Part shown: piece by piece, positions 1 through 7,772 of the stretch | Numbering within the stretch: the first letter of the stretch is position 1 | Layout of the letters: every line of letters starts with the position of its first letter | Assembly (NCBI GenBank): GCA_963708325.1 | Contig: OY970203.1 | Location: 1,984,001 to 2,048,000 of the forward strand | DNA length: 64,000 nt | From: G963708325 sp963708325 | Lineage (GTDB): Bacteria > Actinomycetota > Thermoleophilia > Solirubrobacterales > 70-9 | Direction: 5' to 3' | Notes under the pieces: model-generated | Databases searched by the model: none | What the model was told of the DNA's origin: nothing | What the model saw: only the letters and a program-made list of their open reading frames with translations | Translations under genes and position numbers: made by a program

Positions 1-369
1 GCCCGCAAGGTCTGGTACTCGTGGTCCAACGGCGAGTACGGCTACTACCACCCGACGATGAGGAGGCGCGGCTGGGCCGCGTTGCACGTCGCGATCTGCG
101 CGCTCGGGCTGTTCGGCCTGGCGGTCCTGGCCGTCCGCCGCCGCTGGGAGGCGCTGATGCTCGGCGCACTGCTCGCCTGGGGAGCGCTGCTGACCGCCCT
201 GTTCATCCCCTCGCCGCGGCGCGTGCTCGTGCTGGTGCCGATGCTGGCGGCGCTTTGCTCGGTCGGGGTGGCGGCGCTCGACAGGCTGGCCCGCGAGCAG
301 GCCGGGCGGCGGGCCCCTTTCAGCCGACCCCGATCCTGGCGGCCTCGAACATTTCGTCGATCCGCGTGA
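1..369 (+). CDS. C-terminal fragment of a polytopic membrane protein (possible glycosyltransferase)
   Basis: The frame is already open at base 1, so only the last 122 residues are present. They contain a tryptophan/tyrosine-rich extracytoplasmic stretch (KVWYSWSNGEYGYYHP) followed by two or three hydrophobic segments rich in Leu, Ala and Val, and then a basic tail. This resembles the C-terminus of membrane glycosyltransferases of the PMT/ArnT type, but the diagnostic N-terminal region lies outside the window, so that identity is inference. The last 50 bases overlap the 3' end of the convergent fprA gene. The TGA stop is at 367-369. Confidence 0.5.
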   Translation, partial: ARKVWYSWSNGEYGYYHPTMRRRGWAALHVAICALGLFGLAVLAVRRRWEALMLGALLAWGALLTALFIPSPRRVLVLVPMLAALCSVGVAALDRLAREQAGRRAPFSRPRSWRPRTFRRSA

Positions 370-1726
370 ACTTGACGCGCGGCCGTCCCTCGGGCTCGCC
401 GCGCTCCACCTCGGCCCGGTCGATCGCCTCCCAGCCCGCGAAGCTGACGAAGTCCGGCCGGCGCTCGGCCAGCAGCTCCTCGATCGCCTCCGGCTGCGGC
501 GCCGCGGGCCGCGGCACCCGCCTGGCTGCGACGTCCTCGAGCAGCCCGTCAACCGTCTCCTGGGCGTCCTTCTTGTTCGTGCCGATCACCCCCGAGGGGC
601 CGCGTTTGATCCAGCCGACGGCGTACTGGCCCTCGAGGTGGGTGCCGTCGGGACCGAGCACGCGGCCGCCCTCGTTGGGAATCGTGCCGCGGTCGTCGTC
701 GAAGGGGACGCCCTCGATCGGCGTGCCCCTGTAGCCCACCGAGCGCAGCACCAGGCCGGCGGCGATCGTCTCGCGCCTGCCGCTGTCGCGTGCGCGCAGG
801 ACGCCGGCGTCGTCGGCGACCAGCTCGTTGTGCCCCACCTCGACGGCCTCGACCCGGGCGTCGCCCCTGATCTCCACCGGGGAGAGGAGGAAGCGCAGCT
901 CGATCGACTTGCTCTTGCCGGCCGGCTTGCGGGTCGAGAACTCAGTCAGGATCTCGACGTTCTTGCGCGCGGTGATGTCGGCCTCGTCGGAGTCGAGGTA
1001 GGCGGCGCTCGCCGCGTCCAGCTCGACCTCGGCCGGATCGACGATCACGTCGGCGTCGCGCATCTCCCCGAGCTCCTTGATCTCCGGGTTGGTGAAGGCC
1101 GCCTGGGCGGGCCCGCGGCGCCCGAGGACGCAGATCTCGCGGATCCGCGATTCGGCCAGCGCCTCGATCGCGTGGTCGGCCGTGTCGGTCAGGCGCAGCT
1201 CGTCGAGTCCGAGCGCGAGCATTCGCGCCACGTCCATCGCCACGTTGCCGTTGCCGATCACGACCGCGCGCTCGCAGGAGAGGTCGAACTCGGCGTCGGC
1301 GTAGTCGGGGTGGGCGTTGTACCAGCCGACGAACGCGGTCGCCGGATGGCTGCCGGGGAGGTCCTCGCCGAGGATGCCGAGATGGCGGTCCGTCTCGGCC
1401 CCGTAGGCGTAGACGACGGCGTGGTAGCGCTCGGCCAGCTCGGCGGCGGATACGTCGGCGCCGATCTCGACACCGCCGAAGAACCGGAACCCATCGCGCG
1501 CAGCCGTCTTGGCGTAGACGCGGATCACCGACTTGATCTTCGGGTGGTCGGGCGCGACCCCGCCGCGGACGAGCCCGAACGGCGTCGGAAGGCGGTCGAA
1601 CATGTCCACCTGGACCGCCGCGTCGTCGCTGCGAAGGAGCTGCTCGCTCGCGTAGAAGCCGGCCGGACCGGAGCCGACGATCGCGACGCGAAGGGGGTTG
1701 TCGTGGCTGCCTGGCTGGTCGCTCAT
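320..1726 (-). CDS. fprA: NADPH-ferredoxin reductase (FprA / adrenodoxin reductase type)
   Basis: A 468-residue flavoprotein expected to move electrons between NADPH and ferredoxin through FAD, in the cytoplasm. The FAD-binding Rossmann motif VAIVGSGPAGFYASE lies at residues 14-28, the family signature PFGLVRGGVAPDHPKIK at about 49-65, and the NADP-binding motif GNGNVAMDVAR at about 158-168. The conserved C-terminal block GWIKRGPSGVIGTNKK is intact, and the length is normal for the family. It lies 33 bases downstream of hemQ on the same strand, so the two are probably cotranscribed. The ferredoxin partner is not in the window. Confidence 0.92.
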   Translation of the reverse strand: MSDQPGSHDNPLRVAIVGSGPAGFYASEQLLRSDDAAVQVDMFDRLPTPFGLVRGGVAPDHPKIKSVIRVYAKTAARDGFRFFGGVEIGADVSAAELAERYHAVVYAYGAETDRHLGILGEDLPGSHPATAFVGWYNAHPDYADAEFDLSCERAVVIGNGNVAMDVARMLALGLDELRLTDTADHAIEALAESRIREICVLGRRGPAQAAFTNPEIKELGEMRDADVIVDPAEVELDAASAAYLDSDEADITARKNVEILTEFSTRKPAGKSKSIELRFLLSPVEIRGDARVEAVEVGHNELVADDAGVLRARDSGRRETIAAGLVLRSVGYRGTPIEGVPFDDDRGTIPNEGGRVLGPDGTHLEGQYAVGWIKRGPSGVIGTNKKDAQETVDGLLEDVAARRVPRPAAPQPEAIEELLAERRPDFVSFAGWEAIDRAEVERGEPEGRPRVKFTRIDEMFEAARIGVG

Positions 1727-1759
1727 TGCGGGACGGACCGGGGGAGAGGACCGAAGAGG

Positions 1760-2464
1760 TTAGGCGACGGGCGCCGGGCTCGCGGCGGCGGCGGCAACGC
1801 CGTCGAGCGCGTCGAGGGCGCGGGCCACCGACATCGCGATGCACGTGAAGATCGGGGTGTCGCGCAGGGTGTAGGAGCTCGACTCCGAGCCCCGCAGCTC
1901 CTGGACAAGGTCGAGGAACTCGCCCGGGTCGTCGCCCTCGAACGAGACGACGAACTCCTGGTCGTCGAGCCCGAACGAGTACGCCGTGTTGATCGTGATC
2001 TCCGGATAGCGGCGCCCGATGTCGATGTGCTCTCGCATGATCCGCTGGCGCTCGTCGGCGGGTTTCGCGTACCAGTCGCGCCGCTTCCAGAATGGATAGA
2101 CGAACAGGTAGCGCCGCCGCGACGTGCAGATCTCCGGTCGCGGCTCGGAATCCGAGTAGGGGGATGGCTTCGTCATCGCCAGATAGGAGTGGGGCGTCGT
2201 GGCCCACCTCGCCAGGCCGCTCTGCCCCAGCACTACGTGGAAGGTGTGGATGTCGTCGAGGGCCGGGCTCTGCGCCAGCAGCAACAGGTCGGTGTCCCCG
2301 CGCGTGCCTACGGTTGAATATGCCCGCAGCGAGCGGTCGGTGGCGAAGTCCTCGCAGGCGGCGAGGAACTCGCGCTTGTCCTGCGCCCTCTGCTCGTCGT
2401 CCCGGCGCCGCCAGGCGGGATCGATGGCGAAAAAGGTGAACTTGGCGAACGTGCGAACGGCCAC
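1760..2464 (-). CDS. hemQ: Coproheme decarboxylase HemQ (chlorite dismutase family)
   Basis: A 234-residue cytoplasmic enzyme that oxidatively decarboxylates Fe-coproporphyrin III to heme b, the last step of the coproporphyrin-dependent pathway of Actinobacteria and Firmicutes. Visible family features are the N-terminal ferredoxin-like half (FAKFTFFAIDPAWR), the YLFVYPFWKRRDWY block that carries the expected active-site tyrosine, and MREHIDIGRRYP, whose histidine (about 146) is the expected heme ligand, followed by GLDDQEFVVSFE. I chose the GTG at 2464 because homology begins at once there; a longer open frame upstream has no family similarity. The gene is divergent from, and slightly overlaps, the next plus-strand gene. 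Confidence 0.88.
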   Translation of the reverse strand: MAVRTFAKFTFFAIDPAWRRRDDEQRAQDKREFLAACEDFATDRSLRAYSTVGTRGDTDLLLLAQSPALDDIHTFHVVLGQSGLARWATTPHSYLAMTKPSPYSDSEPRPEICTSRRRYLFVYPFWKRRDWYAKPADERQRIMREHIDIGRRYPEITINTAYSFGLDDQEFVVSFEGDDPGEFLDLVQELRGSESSSYTLRDTPIFTCIAMSVARALDALDGVAAAAASPAPVA

Positions 2465-4445
2465 CAGACAAGGATATGGGTCGCGTCTCGGTGGCGGCCG
2501 GGTCGCGCGCGTCGCGCTTGCGCTGGCGGCGCTGCTCGCGCCGGCCCCGGCGGCCGCCGCCGCGCCGCGGCCGGCCGACCGCGCCGACCGTGGCGCGCCG
2601 CGCGTCACGATCGCCGTGCTCCGCAACCGCATTCCCCAAAAGCGGCTGTGGCGGACGAAGGGCATCGCGCCGGGGCTGCTCAGCCCCAGCCTGGCCCACC
2701 CGGCGGCGGAGCAGGTGTACCTCGACGTCACCCAGGGGAACCGCGTGTTCAGCGGCCTCTATGACGAGTCGCTGCCACGGCTGCGGATCGACCACGGGAC
2801 CGTGGCACGCTGGCCCGAGGTGGTGAGGCGCGCGCGGTCCGCCCCGGCGGAGATCGTCCCCGGGCTGCTCGCGACCGCGCTCGCCGAGCGCGGGATCGCG
2901 ATTCGCGCCTCGCCCGGCCTCGCCGCTGCCGCCGTGATCGCGGCCGATGAGCGCGGCCGGGTGCGGCCTGCGTCCCGGGGGGCCTGCGTGGCGCGGACGT
3001 GCCCCGCCGGCACCACCGTGGTCCCAGCCCGTCTCTCCGACCTGCCGCGGATGATCGGAGCGCTTCGCGGCCGCGACATGCTGATCGCCCTGCAGAGGCC
3101 GCGCCGCCAGGCGGGCCCGCTGCTCGCCGTCGGGATCGCCGGCCGCGGCTTCGCGGGGAACCTCACCTCCGACAGCACCCGCCTCGGCGGCGTCGTGCTG
3201 GCAACCGACCTCGCCGCCACGATCCTCACCCGTCTCGGGGCCCCGGTCCCGGGACAGATGCTCGGTCGCCGCATCCGCGGCGAGGGCGGGGCAAGCGCAG
3301 CCGACCTCGCCTCCCTGCAGCAGCGGCTGGTGCGCGTCGCCCCCCGCCGCGGGCCGGTGATCGGCGTCAGCCTGCTCGTCTGGGTGGCGCTGGGCGCGCT
3401 TGCGGCGGCGCTGCTGCGCGCTCGCGGCGCCCGCACGGCGCTGGAGCTGCTGGCGGTCTGTGCCGCGTACATGCCGGCGCTCCTGCTGATCGGGGCGGCG
3501 ATCGAGCCGAGCCGCTCGGTGGAGCGGCTGATCGTGCTCGCCGGCGCCCCGGCCCTGGCGCTCGTCACCTGGTGGGCGGTCAGGGGCTACGCGGCGCTCG
3601 CGGTCGCCTGCGGGACCACGGTGCTCGCCTACGCGGCCGACATGGTCGCGGGCTCGAAGCTGACGCCGCTGTCGTTGATGGGGCCGAACCCGGCGTTCGG
3701 TGTGCGCTTCTACGGGATCGGGAACGAGCTGGAGGCGACCCTCGCCGTGCTCGTCCCCATCGGCGCCGGCGCGGCCCTGGCCGCTTGGAGCGACCGCGGC
3801 GAGCGGCTCGGCGACCGCGCCGCCGCGATCGCCTTCGTCGCGATCAGCGTCGGCGCCGCGGCGTTCTTCGCCCTCGGGCGGTTCGGGGCCGACGTCGGCG
3901 CCGCGATCGTGCTTCCCGCCGGTGGGGCCGCGGCGGCGCTGGCCGTGCTGCGCGAGCGCCCCCGCCGGGCCTGGGTCCTGGCGCTGGCAGCGCCCTTCCT
4001 CGGCGTCGCCGCTCTTGCACTCCTCGACGTTCTGTCCGGCGGCAACAGCCACCTGACCCGGTCGGTCCTCCAGGCCGGGGGGCTTCACGACGTCGCCGAC
4101 GTCGCCGACCGCCGCCTGCGCTCGTCGGCGAACAGCTTCCTCAACCCGCGCAACCCCTTCCTGCTCGCGCTCGCCGTGGGCGCGATCGCCGCGGCGATCG
4201 CGCTTCGACGCCGGATCCGCGAGCTGTTCGAGGGCCGGCCCGCCGCCCTGGCCGGGCTGATCGGCGCCGCTGTCGCCACCCTGGTGGGCGCGCTCGCGAA
4301 CGACTCCGGGGCCCTGTTCCTGACGATCGGGACCGGCTATCTCGCCGCCTACCTCGGCTTCGCCTGGGCACTGGGCCGGCCGCGTCAGGCGACCACCCCC
4401 GCGCCTGGCGGGCCGGGCCGAAACCGCAGCCCCGCGGCGGGTTAG
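2424..4445 (+). CDS. Membrane protein with N-terminal extracytoplasmic phosphatase-like domain
   Basis: About 673 residues. A hydrophobic segment ending in an alanine-rich stretch (LALAALLAPAPAAAAAP) follows a basic N-terminus, giving a signal peptide or anchor. The next 300 residues are extracytoplasmic, with a motif LTSDSTRLGGVVLATDLAATILTR-like in layout (about residues 250-275) that resembles the metal-binding end of alkaline-phosphatase-superfamily domains. The C-terminal half carries about ten transmembrane segments. The substrate is unknown. The start is uncertain: ATG 2424 overlaps hemQ by 41 bases, and GTG 2451 is the alternative. The gene ends 9 bases before the glycosyltransferase gene, so envelope function is plausible. 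Confidence 0.6.
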   Translation: MAKKVNLANVRTATRQGYGSRLGGGRVARVALALAALLAPAPAAAAAPRPADRADRGAPRVTIAVLRNRIPQKRLWRTKGIAPGLLSPSLAHPAAEQVYLDVTQGNRVFSGLYDESLPRLRIDHGTVARWPEVVRRARSAPAEIVPGLLATALAERGIAIRASPGLAAAAVIAADERGRVRPASRGACVARTCPAGTTVVPARLSDLPRMIGALRGRDMLIALQRPRRQAGPLLAVGIAGRGFAGNLTSDSTRLGGVVLATDLAATILTRLGAPVPGQMLGRRIRGEGGASAADLASLQQRLVRVAPRRGPVIGVSLLVWVALGALAAALLRARGARTALELLAVCAAYMPALLLIGAAIEPSRSVERLIVLAGAPALALVTWWAVRGYAALAVACGTTVLAYAADMVAGSKLTPLSLMGPNPAFGVRFYGIGNELEATLAVLVPIGAGAALAAWSDRGERLGDRAAAIAFVAISVGAAAFFALGRFGADVGAAIVLPAGGAAAALAVLRERPRRAWVLALAAPFLGVAALALLDVLSGGNSHLTRSVLQAGGLHDVADVADRRLRSSANSFLNPRNPFLLALAVGAIAAAIALRRRIRELFEGRPAALAGLIGAAVATLVGALANDSGALFLTIGTGYLAAYLGFAWALGRPRQATTPAPGGPGRNRSPAAG

Positions 4446-4448
4446 AAT
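4443..4448 (+). promoter_or_regulatory. Candidate -10 element of a leaderless promoter
   Basis: TAGAAT lies 6 bases before the ATG of the glycosyltransferase-flippase gene and shares its first bases with the stop codon of the gene upstream. No Shine-Dalgarno fits, so transcription probably starts at or next to the ATG. Confidence 0.45.
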
Positions 4449-4454
4449 TCCCCG

Positions 4455-6767
4455 ATGCGCATCGCGCTGGTCTCGCCCTACTCCTGGACCTACCGGGGAG
4501 GCGTGAACCGGCACGTTGACGCGCTCGCAAAGCAGTTCGCGGGCCGCGGCCACGACGTGCGGGTGCTCGCCCCCTGGGATCCCCCCGACCGCATAAGTCA
4601 GGCGCTTCACCGTGCCGAGGCGGAGCCGCTGGAGCGGCCCTCCCACCTGGTCCCGCTCGGCCGCACGGTCGGGATCGGCGCCAACGGCGCCGTGTCGAAC
4701 CTCTGCGTTTTCCCCGACGCGGTGACGCGGATGCGGCGCGAGCTGCGCGAGGGCCGCTACGACGTCGTCCACGTGCACGAGCCGATTGCCCCCCTGATCG
4801 GCTGGGACGCCGCCCACTCGACGCGGGCGCCGACGGTCGGCACCTTCCACGCCTATTCGACCAAGGCGTTCCCCAACCACGCCGCCAGCCTGCTGGGCGC
4901 TCGGCGCGCCTTCGCCAAGCTCTCGGCGCGGATCGCGGTCTCCGAGGCGGCGGCGTGGACCGCGCGGCGCTACTTCGGCGGCCACTACGCGATCGTCCCC
5001 AACGGGGTCGACACCGACGCTCCGCCGGCGGGGCCGAAGCCGTCCTCGCCCGAGCTTCGCGTGCTGTTCGTGGGGCGGCCCGAGGAGCGCAAGGGGCTGC
5101 CGGTCCTTCTGAGCGCGTTCGGCGCCCTCGCCAACAACGTGCCGTCCCGCCTGACGGTGATCGGCGCCGACTCCGACGACGTCACCCGCTACGTTGCCGA
5201 CAGCGACGTGATCCGCTTCATCGACTCGCGCGGGCGGGTCTCCGCAGCCGAGCTGTGGCAGGCGCTGCACGAGGCGGACGTGCTCTGCGCGCCGTCGCTC
5301 GCCGGGGAGAGCTTCGGCATGGTCCTCACCGAGGCCTTCGCGGCGGGCACGCCGGTGATCGCGTCGGAGATCGCCGGCTACCGCGACGTCGTCAGCGACG
5401 GCGTCGACGGCGTCCTGGTGCCGCCCGCCGACCCCCAGCGTCTCGCAGAGGAGCTGCAGCGGATGTACGTCGAGCCCGAGCGCCGGGAGGCGATGGGCCG
5501 CGCGGCGCGCGCCAGCGCCGGGCGGTACGCGTGGCCGCGCGTCGCAGACCAGGTGCTCGACGTCTACGAGCGCGCTATCGAGGCGCCGCAGCCGGCGGGG
5601 GCCGCGGAGGCACTCGCCCGCCGCGCCGGGCTCGTCTACGCCGACGGCGCCCCGAAGCGCCCGCCGCAGCGGCTACCGTCGCTCGACCCCGACCCGCAGG
5701 GGGGCCGCAGCCGTGGCCGCGCCGCCCGCCGCATCGGCCTCGGGATCGCGGGGGCCCTCGGGGTGGGCCTGACGGTGCTCGCCGCCCGCAAGATCGGCTT
5801 CGAGAAGGTGGTCTCCAGCTTCGTCGCGTCCAGCCCGAGCTGGGTGATGATCGCCGTCGGCCTGATGATGGCCTCGATGTTCTGCCGTGCGGCGTCGTGG
5901 TACGCGATCGCCCGCTCGGCGCTGCGCGGCCGCCTGATCCGCCGCCGTGACGTCACCTCGGCGACGATGATCGGCGTATTGATGTCGGCGACGCTCCCAG
6001 CGCGGCTCGGCGAGCCGGCGAGGGCGATGGTGGTCGCCCGGCGCGCCGGCCGCATGCGCGAGACGTTCCCGGTGCTGCTCGGCACGCTGGTCTCCCAGAC
6101 CGTGCTCAATATCGTCGCCCTGGCGCTGCTCGGGGTGATCATCGTCAGCACTACGGACCTCTTCCATCAGGGGCAGAAGGCCCTGTTCGTCGTCAGCCTG
6201 GCGCCGCTGGCGCTGCTGGTGGCGGTGCTCGTTGCGCCTGTCGCGCTTCGCGGCGCCCGCCGCGGCCGCTTCGCCCGAGTCGCCGACTCGATCCGGAAGG
6301 CGCTGGTCCAGGTGCGGCGGGGCCTCACCGTGTTCCGTGACCCTCGGCGGGGCAGCTTCGCCGCGTTCTCGCAGCTGCTGGCGTGGGCGCTGCAGCTGTT
6401 CGCGTGCTACGCGCTGCTGATCGCGATGGGCCTCGACGGCCGCACGGGGATCGGCGCCGCCGCCGCCGTGCTGTTCGCCGTCAACGTCACCGCCGTCGTC
6501 CCGGCGACGCCCTCGAACATCGGCATCTTCCAGCTGGCCGTGATCAGCGTCCTCTCGGGCGGCTTCGGTGTGTCCGGCGCCGACGCCCTCGCCTACGGGG
6601 TCATCCTGCAGGCCGTCGAGATCGCCACCGCCGTGGCGCTCGGCGTGCCGGCGCTGGTCCGCGAGGGGTTCACCTGGTCAGACCTGCGCGTGCAGGCGAT
6701 GTCGGCGTCCCCGGTCGAGCTGGCGCCGGTGAGCCGCCGCGACGCGCGCGAGTCGGTCAACTCCTAG
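4455..6767 (+). CDS. GT4 glycosyltransferase fused to a flippase-like (LPG synthase TM) domain
   Basis: A 770-residue two-part protein. Residues 1 to about 395 are a GT-B family 4 glycosyltransferase of PimA type: N-terminal MRIALVSPYSWTYRGGVNRH, donor-site LFVGRPEERKGLP, and the E-x7-E type motif in ESFGMVLTEAFAAGTPVIASE. After a proline/arginine-rich linker, residues 425-745 form about eight membrane helices like the lysylphosphatidylglycerol synthase TM / UPF0104 family. The likely role is mannosylation or glycosylation of a phospholipid at the inner face, coupled to a membrane-embedded partner function; the second half's activity is inferred. The stop codon lies inside the 61-bp repeat. 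Confidence 0.8.
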   Translation: MRIALVSPYSWTYRGGVNRHVDALAKQFAGRGHDVRVLAPWDPPDRISQALHRAEAEPLERPSHLVPLGRTVGIGANGAVSNLCVFPDAVTRMRRELREGRYDVVHVHEPIAPLIGWDAAHSTRAPTVGTFHAYSTKAFPNHAASLLGARRAFAKLSARIAVSEAAAWTARRYFGGHYAIVPNGVDTDAPPAGPKPSSPELRVLFVGRPEERKGLPVLLSAFGALANNVPSRLTVIGADSDDVTRYVADSDVIRFIDSRGRVSAAELWQALHEADVLCAPSLAGESFGMVLTEAFAAGTPVIASEIAGYRDVVSDGVDGVLVPPADPQRLAEELQRMYVEPERREAMGRAARASAGRYAWPRVADQVLDVYERAIEAPQPAGAAEALARRAGLVYADGAPKRPPQRLPSLDPDPQGGRSRGRAARRIGLGIAGALGVGLTVLAARKIGFEKVVSSFVASSPSWVMIAVGLMMASMFCRAASWYAIARSALRGRLIRRRDVTSATMIGVLMSATLPARLGEPARAMVVARRAGRMRETFPVLLGTLVSQTVLNIVALALLGVIIVSTTDLFHQGQKALFVVSLAPLALLVAVLVAPVALRGARRGRFARVADSIRKALVQVRRGLTVFRDPRRGSFAAFSQLLAWALQLFACYALLIAMGLDGRTGIGAAAAVLFAVNVTAVVPATPSNIGIFQLAVISVLSGGFGVSGADALAYGVILQAVEIATAVALGVPALVREGFTWSDLRVQAMSASPVELAPVSRRDARESVNS

Positions 6768-6824
6768 TCGTCCTTCTCGGAACGTTCGCCATTTCCGGTG
6801 AAACGTTTCGGGAACGGCCACTAG
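6764..6824. repeat. 61-bp dispersed repeat, copy 1
   Basis: This 61-bp unit runs from CTAG to CTAG and shares the core GCCATTTCCGGTGA, ACGTTTCGGGAA and the flank GTCCTTC with the copy at 58549-58609, which is inverted relative to this one. Here it fills the gap between two convergent genes, and its first CTAG contains the TAG stop of the glycosyltransferase gene. The terminal inverted repeat is degenerate in this copy. Confidence 0.8.
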
Positions 6825-6836
6825 GTCCTTCCGCGC

Positions 6837-7691
6837 TCAGGCGGCGCGGGCGAGCGCCTGCGGGAAGCCGGCGAGCAGGCCGGCGAGCCGCCCCGTCGCC
6901 TCGATCTGCGGGCAGTGGCCGCAGTCCTCGATCACCTCGATCCGCGCCGACGGCACGACGGCGAGCACGCGCTCGGCGCCCGCGGGGTAGACCATCCGGT
7001 CGCGATCGCCCCAGACGAGCAGGACTGGCCGGTCGATGCGGTCCAGCTCGAAGGGGCTGTCCAGCTCGGGAAGCAGGCGCCGGCCCGTCCCCCAGATGCG
7101 AACGGCGTCGCGGCGGCTGGAAACGTGGTCGCAGAACGCGATGACGACGCGGGGATCGACGTTGCCGGGATGGGCGAACGCGAGCGTGCGATAGACCCGC
7201 CCGACCCATTGGCGCACAACGATGTCGGGGATCGGCAGGGGCGACCGCAGGATCAGCCTCACCAGGCGCTCCCCCTCGAGCACCGCAAACCAGCCGGGCA
7301 TGTCGAGCCCGGCCGGAGCGATCGGCACGGCGCCGGCGATCGGAAGCTGGCGCTGCGCTGCCCGCAGCGCCAGGCAGCCGCCGAGCGAGTTGCCCGCCAC
7401 CACGACGTCGCCGTCGGCTGCCAGGCGCCGCACGGCCGCCGACACGAAGCGGTCCAGCTGGGGCAGGATCGGCTGATCGCGTCGCAGGCGCGAGGCTCGT
7501 CCGAACCCCGGCAGGTCGACCGCCAGGGCGCGACGCTCGGCCCGCCGCAGGCGGTCCAGCAGCAGCCGCCAGGTGTCGGCGCTGTCGGCGAACCCGTGCA
7601 GCAGCAGCAGCGGGGGCCCGGCGCCGTCCAGTTCCAGTGCCCTGGTTTCGGCGCCGGCCAGGGCGATCCGGTGCTCGAACAGCGGATGCAT
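6837..7691 (-). CDS. Alpha/beta hydrolase
   Basis: A 284-residue hydrolase with the full fold signature: oxyanion region LLLLHGFADSADTW (about 28-41), nucleophile elbow GNSLGG (serine near 99), acid in VWGDRDRMVYPAG (about 229-241), and catalytic histidine in EDCGHCPQIE (about 257-266). The cap region between strand 6 and the acid is longer than minimal. No signal peptide is visible, so it should be cytoplasmic. The substrate cannot be told from sequence; esters, lactones or meta-cleavage products are typical for this group. It stands alone, convergent with the glycosyltransferase gene and divergent from metE. Confidence 0.8.
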   Translation of the reverse strand: MHPLFEHRIALAGAETRALELDGAGPPLLLLHGFADSADTWRLLLDRLRRAERRALAVDLPGFGRASRLRRDQPILPQLDRFVSAAVRRLAADGDVVVAGNSLGGCLALRAAQRQLPIAGAVPIAPAGLDMPGWFAVLEGERLVRLILRSPLPIPDIVVRQWVGRVYRTLAFAHPGNVDPRVVIAFCDHVSSRRDAVRIWGTGRRLLPELDSPFELDRIDRPVLLVWGDRDRMVYPAGAERVLAVVPSARIEVIEDCGHCPQIEATGRLAGLLAGFPQALARAA

Positions 7692-7754
7692 CGCCTTCCT
7701 CGAAACCTAGCCGGATGAGCGGACGCGGGCGGCCGCCGCGATCGACCGTACCTG

Positions 7755-7760
7755 TACCCT
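7755..7760 (+). promoter_or_regulatory. Candidate -10 element before metE
   Basis: TACCCT lies 12 bases upstream of the metE ATG, with a weak AGGAAC ribosome-binding sequence between them. I see no cobalamin or SAM riboswitch in the 81-base upstream gap. Confidence 0.35.
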
Positions 7761-7772
7761 CAGGAACCTCCG

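Noticed and set aside
942..5270. A 4.3-kb open reading frame on the minus strand
   Set aside because: It is antisense to well-supported genes, its product is Arg/Gly/Pro-rich without domains, and such frames are expected at this GC content. The same holds for 19576-23727 (minus) and 36561-41024 (plus).
7692..7772. Cobalamin or SAM riboswitch before metE
   Set aside because: The gap is only 81 bases and none of the conserved segments is present.
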